Source: an uncultured Clostridia bacterium
Lineage (GTDB): Bacteria; Bacillota; Clostridia; Oscillospirales; Ruminococcaceae
NCBI GenBank assembly: GCA_947625615.1
Contig: CANQPB010000003.1
Coordinates: 45,852 to 109,851, forward strand
DNA length: 64,000 bases
Direction of reading: 5' to 3'
Below, one piece after another: positions 57,598 through 64,000 of this stretch. The notes below the pieces were generated by a model. The model had not been told where the DNA came from. It ran no database searches and was given only the letters and a program-made list of their open reading frames with translations. The position numbers were made by a program, and so were the translations under genes. The first letter of the stretch is position 1. Each line of letters begins with the position of its first letter.

Positions 57598-58671
57598 ATG
57601 ATTGAAAAGCTCAGCCTGCTTCTTGACAGGTACAACGAAATAAACGAGAGACTGATGATGCCCGAAACCGTTTCGGACACCCAGCTTTACCGCGATCTGA
57701 TGAAGGAATATTCGTCTCTCACCCCTATAATTGAAAAATATAAGGAATATCTCGCGGCGGAGGAATCTCTTAAAGAGGCCAAGGAGCTCAGAAGCGGCGA
57801 GAGCGACCGCGATTTTCTTGAGATGATAGACGAGCAGTATAATTCCGCTAAGGAGGATATTGCCCGCCTTACCGAAGAGCTAAAAATTCTGCTTTTGCCC
57901 AAAGACCCCAACGACCAGCGAAGCGTCATTATGGAGATAAGGGCGGGCGCCGGCGGCGAGGAAGCCGCGCTTTTTGCACACTCGCTGATGAGAATGTATT
58001 CTCTGTACGCCGATTCGAAAAGGTGGAAGACCGAGATACTTAATATGAACGAAACCGAGCTCGGCGGAATCAAGGAAGCTGCATTTTCCGTAGAGGGCGA
58101 CGGCGTATATTCCCGCCTGAAATATGAAAGCGGCGTACACCGCGTTCAGCGTGTGCCCGAGACGGAATCCCAGGGGAGAATACAGACGTCGACGGCGACG
58201 GTGGCAGTGCTTCCCGAGGCCGAGAACGCCGAAATTCAGATAGACGACAAAGACCTTAAAATTGATGTTTTCAGGGCTTCCGGCGCCGGCGGACAGCATA
58301 TAAACAAGACGGAATCCGCGGTGAGGATAACCCATCTTCCGACCGGGCTTGTAGTCGAGTGTCAGGACGAGCGAAGCCAGCAAAAGAACAAAGAGCGCGC
58401 CATGAAGGTTCTCTGTTCGCGGCTTTTGGAGAAAAAACAGGCCGAGCTCGACGCTGCGTATGCCAGCGAGCGCCGCTCGCAGATAGGAACGGGCGACCGC
58501 TCCGAGAGGATAAGAACCTACAATTTTCCCGAAAACCGCGTTTCTGATCACCGCATAGGCCTTACGCTTTATAAGCTCGACAGCATTCTAAACGGCTCGC
58601 TCGACGAGGTAATAGACGCCCTTGCTTCGGCCGACCAGTCCGCAAAGCTTGCAAAACAGTCGGAGAGATAA
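57598..58671 (+). CDS. prfA: Peptide chain release factor 1
   Basis: GAGGEEAALFA, SGAGGQHINKTESAVRITHLPTG. Confidence 0.97.
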   Translation: MIEKLSLLLDRYNEINERLMMPETVSDTQLYRDLMKEYSSLTPIIEKYKEYLAAEESLKEAKELRSGESDRDFLEMIDEQYNSAKEDIARLTEELKILLLPKDPNDQRSVIMEIRAGAGGEEAALFAHSLMRMYSLYADSKRWKTEILNMNETELGGIKEAAFSVEGDGVYSRLKYESGVHRVQRVPETESQGRIQTSTATVAVLPEAENAEIQIDDKDLKIDVFRASGAGGQHINKTESAVRITHLPTGLVVECQDERSQQKNKERAMKVLCSRLLEKKQAELDAAYASERRSQIGTGDRSERIRTYNFPENRVSDHRIGLTLYKLDSILNGSLDEVIDALASADQSAKLAKQSER

Positions 58672-58672
58672 T

Positions 58673-59695
58673 ATGCTTACAAAAATGCTCGACTGCTCCC
58701 GGGGCAATCTTTGCGAGGCGGCCGAAATAATCAGATCGGGCGGCGTAGTCGCCGTACCCACCGAGACGGTCTACGGCCTTGCGGCAAACGCGTTCGACAA
58801 AAACGCCGTCAAAAAAATATTCGAGGCCAAGGGCAGGCCCTCCGACAACCCGCTGATAGTCCACATCGCCGATTACGGGCAGATATCCGAAATCGCCTCC
58901 GAGATCCCAACGCTCGCCGAAAAACTCGCCGAAGCCTTTTGGCCGGGGCCTCTGACGATGATAATGCCGAAATCAAAGAGGATTCCCTATATCACCAGCG
59001 GCGGCCTCGATACCGTCGGCATAAGAATGCCGTCGCATTTTGCCGCACGGGAGCTTATCCGTCTCTGCGGAGTGCCGCTTGCGGCGCCGTCGGCAAATCT
59101 TTCCGGCAGCCCCAGCCCCACGAGCGCAAAACGCGTTTTCGAGGACATGAACGGCCGCATTCCCGCAATTATCGACGGCGGAGAATCGGACGTCGGGGTG
59201 GAATCCACGGTAATATCCTTTGAAGACGGCGGGGTGAGGATCCTGCGGCCGGGCGGAATCACGGAAGAGATGCTGCTGACAGTTTCGCCTAAAGTGACCG
59301 TCGACGCCGGGGTGACCGCGATGCTCGCCGAGGGGGCGGTTGCCCGCTCGCCCGGAATGAAATATAAACATTATGCGCCGAAAGCAAATGTTATGCTTAT
59401 AAAGGGCAGCTGCGAGGCATTTAAGGAATATGTTCAAAATAACGCCGCCCCCGGCGATTACTGCCTTGTTTTTGAAGATTCCGAGGCCGTGCAGGGTCTT
59501 AAGTATCTCACATACGGCAGCACGCCCGACGAACAGGCCCACCGCCTTTTTGAGGCTCTGCGGCAGCTCGACGAAAAGGGCGCCAAAAGGGTGTTCGCCC
59601 GCTGCCCCGATGTCTCGGGCGTGGGACTTGCGGTCTACAACCGCATATTAAGGGCCTCGGGATTTTGCCTGATAGATTTGGAAGTGTCGGAATGA
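58673..59695 (+). CDS. L-threonylcarbamoyladenylate synthase (Sua5/YwlC type)
   Basis: VAVPTETVYGLAANAFDKNAVKKIFEAKGRPSDNPLIVHI; PGMKYKHYAPKA. Confidence 0.95.
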   Translation: MLTKMLDCSRGNLCEAAEIIRSGGVVAVPTETVYGLAANAFDKNAVKKIFEAKGRPSDNPLIVHIADYGQISEIASEIPTLAEKLAEAFWPGPLTMIMPKSKRIPYITSGGLDTVGIRMPSHFAARELIRLCGVPLAAPSANLSGSPSPTSAKRVFEDMNGRIPAIIDGGESDVGVESTVISFEDGGVRILRPGGITEEMLLTVSPKVTVDAGVTAMLAEGAVARSPGMKYKHYAPKANVMLIKGSCEAFKEYVQNNAAPGDYCLVFEDSEAVQGLKYLTYGSTPDEQAHRLFEALRQLDEKGAKRVFARCPDVSGVGLAVYNRILRASGFCLIDLEVSE

Positions 59696-60306
59696 ATACG
59701 CTTGACGGAATAAATATAGTCGGCCTCACCGGCCAAAGCGGCGCGGGAAAATCGCACGCCGCAAAAATTTTCGCAGCCTCGGGGATTCCCGTTATCAACT
59801 GCGACAGCGTCGCCCATGAGGTTCTTGAGATTCCGGAATTTCTTGAGGAGATGTCCTCGGAATTTTCCGACTGCTTCGACGAAAACGGCCTCAGCCGAAA
59901 AAAGCTCGGCGCGGCGGTGTTCAATGACCACCAAAGGCTTTCAAGATACGGCAGCATTATTTTTCCCTACATAAGCGCGAGGATCTTTTCCGATATCCGC
60001 GATCTTAAGGCCGCGGGAGAACGGCTTATTATCCTCGATGCGCCCACCCTTTTTGAAAGCGGCGTCGACGCAGTCTGTTCGGCGGTTGTAAGCGTTGTCG
60101 CGCCGTTTGATTTGAAGCTCAGGCGGATACTCGAGCGGGACGGTATACCCGTGGAGCTTGCGCGTTCCCGGCTTTCAAGCCAGTTCTCCGAGAAATTTTT
60201 CCGCGAGCGCTCCGACTACGTAATCGTGAACGACGAAAGCTTAGAGGCATTTGAGGAGAAGATAAGAAATACTGCTGCCGTGCTTAAGGAGCGATTTGAT
60301 GTTTAA
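59692..60306 (+). CDS. coaE: Dephospho-CoA kinase
   Basis: GLTGQSGAGKSHAAKIFA, NCDSVAHEVL, DAPTLFESG. Confidence 0.93.
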   Translation: MNTLDGINIVGLTGQSGAGKSHAAKIFAASGIPVINCDSVAHEVLEIPEFLEEMSSEFSDCFDENGLSRKKLGAAVFNDHQRLSRYGSIIFPYISARIFSDIRDLKAAGERLIILDAPTLFESGVDAVCSAVVSVVAPFDLKLRRILERDGIPVELARSRLSSQFSEKFFRERSDYVIVNDESLEAFEEKIRNTAAVLKERFDV

Positions 60307-60871
60307 ACGCTTTGTTGCCCTCGCGCTGTCGGCGGCGGTTTTGGGGTGCCTCGTCTGGGCGCTTTTCAGCTGGCTGCCCGGGCGGATAGAACGTGAAATT
60401 TACCGCCGGGAATATACCGACGAGGTGGAGCGCTACAGCGCCGAATTCGGCGTAGATCCGTCGCTCGTCTACTCGGTAATAAAGGTTGAATCCAATTTCA
60501 ATCCCGACGCAAAATCCGACGTCGGCGCTATTGGACTTATGCAGATAATCGAGGATTCCTTCGACTGGGTTTCGAAGCGCCTCGGCCGGGAGGATCTTGT
60601 ATTCAGCGACATGTACACGCCGGAATACAGCATAATGTTCGGCTGCTATATGCTTTCGTTTCTCTATAACCGCTACGGCAATATCGAGCTCACCGCCGCG
60701 GCTTACCATTCGGGAATGACGGCCGTAGACAGCTGGATAGAGAGCGGGGAGATAGATCCCGAAAATCCCGATATCGCCGACATCAAGGGCGCAAACACCG
60801 CCCACTACGTCGGCAAGATACTTAAAGCATACGAAAAATATTCATCATATGAATCAGTAAGAAAGGAATGA
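60299..60871 (+). CDS. Lytic transglycosylase (SLT domain)
   Basis: FGVDPSLVYSVIKVESNFNPDAKSDVGAIGLMQI, AAYHSGM; N-terminal TM. Confidence 0.93.
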   Translation: MFKRFVALALSAAVLGCLVWALFSWLPGRIEREIYRREYTDEVERYSAEFGVDPSLVYSVIKVESNFNPDAKSDVGAIGLMQIIEDSFDWVSKRLGREDLVFSDMYTPEYSIMFGCYMLSFLYNRYGNIELTAAAYHSGMTAVDSWIESGEIDPENPDIADIKGANTAHYVGKILKAYEKYSSYESVRKE

Positions 60872-60876
60872 TTTTA

Positions 60877-62283
60877 ATGTCAGAAGAAAAAGAAAAATCG
60901 GTAGGTAAGGATCTGCAGGAAAAGCTTCTTTCCAACCGCAAGAGCGGCCTGTTAAGGGTCGACGCCGACGAGCTTGCCAAGGCGGATTCATTCTGCGAGG
61001 GCTACATGAAGTTTTTGGACGACGCCAAGACCGAGCGCGAAGCGGTCACGGCGGCTGTGGCGCTTGCCGAGGCCAACGGCTTCATGCCCTATGAAGTCGG
61101 AAAGCAGTATTCCCCCGGCGAAAAGGTTTATTTCAACGTCCGCGGAAAAAGCCTTATCCTCTGCGTGTTCGGCAGGAATTCCGTGGAAAGCGGTGTGAAG
61201 ATCCTTGCCGCGCATATCGATTCGCCCCGCCTCGATTTAAAGCAGCACCCGCTTTATGAGAGCAGCGAATTCGCCCTCTTAAAGACCCACTATTACGGCG
61301 GAATCCGCAAATATCAGTGGGTGACAATTCCTCTTGCGCTTCACGGCGTCATCTTCAAGGCCGACGGCTCCTGCGTGACCGTCAATATCGGCGAGGACGA
61401 GAACGATCCCGTCTTTGTTGTCACAGACCTTCTGCCCCACCTTGCCCAGGAGCAGTCGAAGCGCACCCTCGGCGACGGCATCAGGGGCGAGGAGCTCAAC
61501 GTAATGATAGGAAGCCGTCCCTTCAAGGACGACGACGTCTCCGAAAAGGTCAAACTCAACATTATGAAGATCCTCAACGAGAAATACGGCATCGTCGAGG
61601 ACGATTTCATCTCCGCCGAGCTCGAGGTAGTTCCCGCCTTCAAGGCGAAAAACGTAGGCCTCGACTGCGGCCTCATCGGCGCCTACGGCCAGGACGACAG
61701 AGTTTGCGCCTATCCCGCGCTTGAAGCAATCTTAGACTGCGACAATCCCGAGGACACCGCCGTCGCGGTTCTCACCGATAAGGAGGAGATCGGCAGCATA
61801 GGCCCAACCGGCCTTTCAAGCGCCTATCTCAGACACTTCATCGAATCCCTTGCAGACATGGCCGGCGTTGCGCCCTACACCGTCATCAAGAATTCCAAGT
61901 GCCTCTCCGCCGACGTCACCGCCGGCTTCGATCCCACCTTCGCCGACGTGCTCGACCCCAGAAACGCGAGCTACTGCGGCTACGGCGTGTCGATGTGCAA
62001 ATACACCGGCTCCCGCGGAAAGAGCGGCTGCAACGACGCGAGCGCCGAATTCGTTGCGTATGTAAGGCAGATCTTCGAGGAAAACAACGTCGTCTGGCAG
62101 ACCACCGAGCTCGGCAGGGTCGATCTCGGCGGCGGCGGAACGGTCGCGGCCTATGTCGGCAACATGGACATGGAGGTCGTCGACGTCGGAGTGCCGGTTC
62201 TTTGCATGCACGCTCCCTTTGAGCTCACCTCAAAGTTAGACGTCTACATGGCCTACAAGGGCTTCTCGGCGTTCATAAAATAA
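60877..62283 (+). CDS. M18 family aminopeptidase
   Basis: AAHIDSPRLDLKQHP, LTDKEEIGSIGPTG, CMHAPFELTSKLDVYM. Confidence 0.95.
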   Translation: MSEEKEKSVGKDLQEKLLSNRKSGLLRVDADELAKADSFCEGYMKFLDDAKTEREAVTAAVALAEANGFMPYEVGKQYSPGEKVYFNVRGKSLILCVFGRNSVESGVKILAAHIDSPRLDLKQHPLYESSEFALLKTHYYGGIRKYQWVTIPLALHGVIFKADGSCVTVNIGEDENDPVFVVTDLLPHLAQEQSKRTLGDGIRGEELNVMIGSRPFKDDDVSEKVKLNIMKILNEKYGIVEDDFISAELEVVPAFKAKNVGLDCGLIGAYGQDDRVCAYPALEAILDCDNPEDTAVAVLTDKEEIGSIGPTGLSSAYLRHFIESLADMAGVAPYTVIKNSKCLSADVTAGFDPTFADVLDPRNASYCGYGVSMCKYTGSRGKSGCNDASAEFVAYVRQIFEENNVVWQTTELGRVDLGGGGTVAAYVGNMDMEVVDVGVPVLCMHAPFELTSKLDVYMAYKGFSAFIK

Positions 62284-62300
62284 AAATTTACCTCGCATTC

Positions 62301-62331
62301 AAAACCGTCGGTTTTTTGCCGGCGGTTTTTT
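62301..62331 (+). terminator. Rho-independent terminator after the aminopeptidase gene
   Basis: AAACCGTCGG/CCGGCGGTTT (one G-T wobble) followed by TTTTA. Confidence 0.8.
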
Positions 62332-62396
62332 ATTATGCCCTCCAAAAACGACATTTTCCCCGCGCTTCAGGGTCTAAAATCATAGAGGTGATAAAA

Positions 62397-63194
62397 GTGG
62401 ATATCTACCTCGACGTTTTAGTCGTCCTCAACATATACATGACTTGGCTTTTGATCAGCCTGACGTCAATGCTGAGCCGCACGCCCTCAAAACCGGGGTG
62501 GCGGGCTTTGGCTTCGTTTTTCGGCGGTTTTTCCTCGCTGATAATCCTTATTCCCACCGATGTAAAGCTTTTAGCCTTTACGCTACTTGTTCTTAAATTT
62601 CTTTTAGGAGCAGCGACGGTATTTATCGGCTTTTGGGGCTCGACAGTCAGGAGGCGGCTTCTGCTCGTCCCGGCGTTTTTAGGGGTGAACATGCTCGTCT
62701 CCGCCTTTTTGGAGCTTATAGAGCGCGCCGTCGGAACGCCTTTGATCGCGGTTTACAGCGGGTTTGTCTACTTCGACATATCCCCGCTGAATCTGGTGCT
62801 GACCACTGCGGCGATATACGCGGCTCTCACTATATCGGCGAAGCTGTTTTCAAAAAATCTTGGCGCCGAAGGGGCCTACCGCGTAAACTTCAGGATCGGC
62901 TGTAAAGCCTTTTCGCTTGACGGCTTTGCCGACACCGGCAACACCGCGCGGGATCTCTTTTCCGGGCTGCCGGTGATAATCTGCACCGGCACGATGATAG
63001 AAAACTGCGCCAAAATAAGGGCGGTGCCCTATAAAACGATATCCGGCGAGGGGGTTTTATATGCGGTTGCGCCGGACGAACTGACGCTGACAAACGAAAG
63101 GGGAGAGACAAAGTCCGTCGACGCCCTTGTGGCGGGTCTGCCGGAAGGGGAAAGGCGGGCGGTCTTCAACCCGAAAATATTAAATACAAAATGA
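62397..63194 (+). CDS. spoIIGA: Sigma-E processing peptidase SpoIIGA
   Basis: Multi-TM N-terminus, aspartic protease motif [20 protein letters not shown]; directly upstream of sigE; GTG start after GAGGTG. Confidence 0.92.
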   Translation: MDIYLDVLVVLNIYMTWLLISLTSMLSRTPSKPGWRALASFFGGFSSLIILIPTDVKLLAFTLLVLKFLLGAATVFIGFWGSTVRRRLLLVPAFLGVNMLVSAFLELIERAVGTPLIAVYSGFVYFDISPLNLVLTTAAIYAALTISAKLFSKNLGAEGAYRVNFRIGCKAFSLDGFADTGNTARDLFSGLPVIICTGTMIENCAKIRAVPYKTISGEGVLYAVAPDELTLTNERGETKSVDALVAGLPEGERRAVFNPKILNTK

Positions 63195-63208
63195 AAGGAA
63201 TGAACGCT

Positions 63209-63913
63209 ATGAAAATTTTAACCGCAATCAGAGAATTTTTTATGCGGCTGTTCAGAGACAGGGATTTTGTCGACTATGTGAACGGCCCCGACACGCTTCC
63301 GCCGCCGCTTAAGCCGGACGAGGAGAGGCGGGTGTTCGAGCTAATGAAGACCGAGCCGAAATTTGCCCGGGAAAAGCTTATCACTCACAATCTGAGGCTT
63401 GTAGTTTACATATCCAAAAAATTTGAATCGACCGGCATCTGCGTCGACGATCTTGTCTCTATAGGCACTATAGGGCTTATAAAGGCGGTGAACACTTTTA
63501 ACCCCGAAAAGAACATCAAGCTCGCGACGTACGCTTCCCGCTGCATAGAAAACGAGATACTGATGTATCTGCGAAAGACGAGCCAGCAGAGAAACGAAAT
63601 TTCTATAGACGAGCCGCTGAATATAGACTGGGACGGGAACGAGCTGCTTCTTTCCGACGTTATAGGAACCGATTCCGACGAGGTGGGCAGCCGCCTTGAA
63701 AGCGAGGTGGAAAAGCGGCTTTTGATCGAGGCGGTAGACAATTTGGGCGGCAGGGAGCGCTTTATAATGCAGATGCGCTTCGGGCTTTTAGGCGGCCCCG
63801 AGATGACCCAGAAGGAGGTCGCGGACATTATAGGCATATCGCAGTCGTATATATCCCGGCTGGAAAAGAGAATCTTAAAAGAACTGAAAAAAGAGCTTGA
63901 GGCCATCTGCTGA
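63209..63913 (+). CDS. sigE: RNA polymerase sporulation sigma factor SigE (with pro-sequence)
   Basis: [72 protein letters not shown]. Confidence 0.97.
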   Translation: MKILTAIREFFMRLFRDRDFVDYVNGPDTLPPPLKPDEERRVFELMKTEPKFAREKLITHNLRLVVYISKKFESTGICVDDLVSIGTIGLIKAVNTFNPEKNIKLATYASRCIENEILMYLRKTSQQRNEISIDEPLNIDWDGNELLLSDVIGTDSDEVGSRLESEVEKRLLIEAVDNLGGRERFIMQMRFGLLGGPEMTQKEVADIIGISQSYISRLEKRILKELKKELEAIC

Positions 63914-64000
63914 AAGGTAAATAATGGATAAGGTACAATATCTTTCGCAAAAAGAAAAAGAGACAAAAATATAGACATGTCCCCGCACTTCTGGTAGAAT

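Noticed and set aside
63924-63974. 16-codon ORF (MDKVQYLSQKEKETKI) after sigE and a possible forespore promoter before sigG
   Set aside because: Too short and unsupported; the window ends before the next gene, and the ATATA...GGTAGAAT spacing does not fit sigma-F/G consensus.

Overview
This is a 64 kb, gene-dense chromosomal window, almost certainly from an endospore-forming Clostridia-class Firmicute. Supporting markers are PolC, SpoIIGA-SigE, RemA, YlmC/YmxH, PASTA kinase, and TTGACA-N17-TATAAT type promoters. Most of it is core housekeeping: pgi; yceD-rpmF; der-plsY-gpsA; pyrH-frr-uppS-cdsA-dxr-rseP-ispG-polC; rpsB-tsf; rsmA; asnS; yicC-remA-gmk-rpoZ-priA-def-fmt-rsmB-rlmN-prpC-prkC-rsgA; rplS-lepB-rbgA-rnhB-yraN; thrC; tig-clpP-clpX-rarA; prfA-tsaC-coaE; spoIIGA-sigE. 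I saw no CRISPR array, prophage, rRNA, tRNA or transposase. Points worth a second look: (1) a two-copy ~122-bp intergenic repeat with two hairpins and a heptad tract, one copy flanked by a perfect 8-bp direct repeat that looks like a target-site duplication (MITE-like); (2) a DacF/PBP5-family protein that has lost all three penicillin-binding motifs (SxxK to HAAK, SxN to NAN, KTG to KAY); (3) a 29-aa spoVM-like gene below the ORF-track length cutoff, plus two further short ORFs (a DUF1540-like protein and an unknown 55-aa ORF); (4) an ABC exporter / DUF1854 / ABC exporter cassette; (5) an ECF-type sigma factor with a long C-terminal extension containing a second HTH; (6) structured leaders before rplS and rpsB, and a perfect hairpin over the ymxH ribosome-binding site; (7) PriA with DEEG in place of DEEH. 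All calls were made by eye from sequence and family knowledge; no searches were run.
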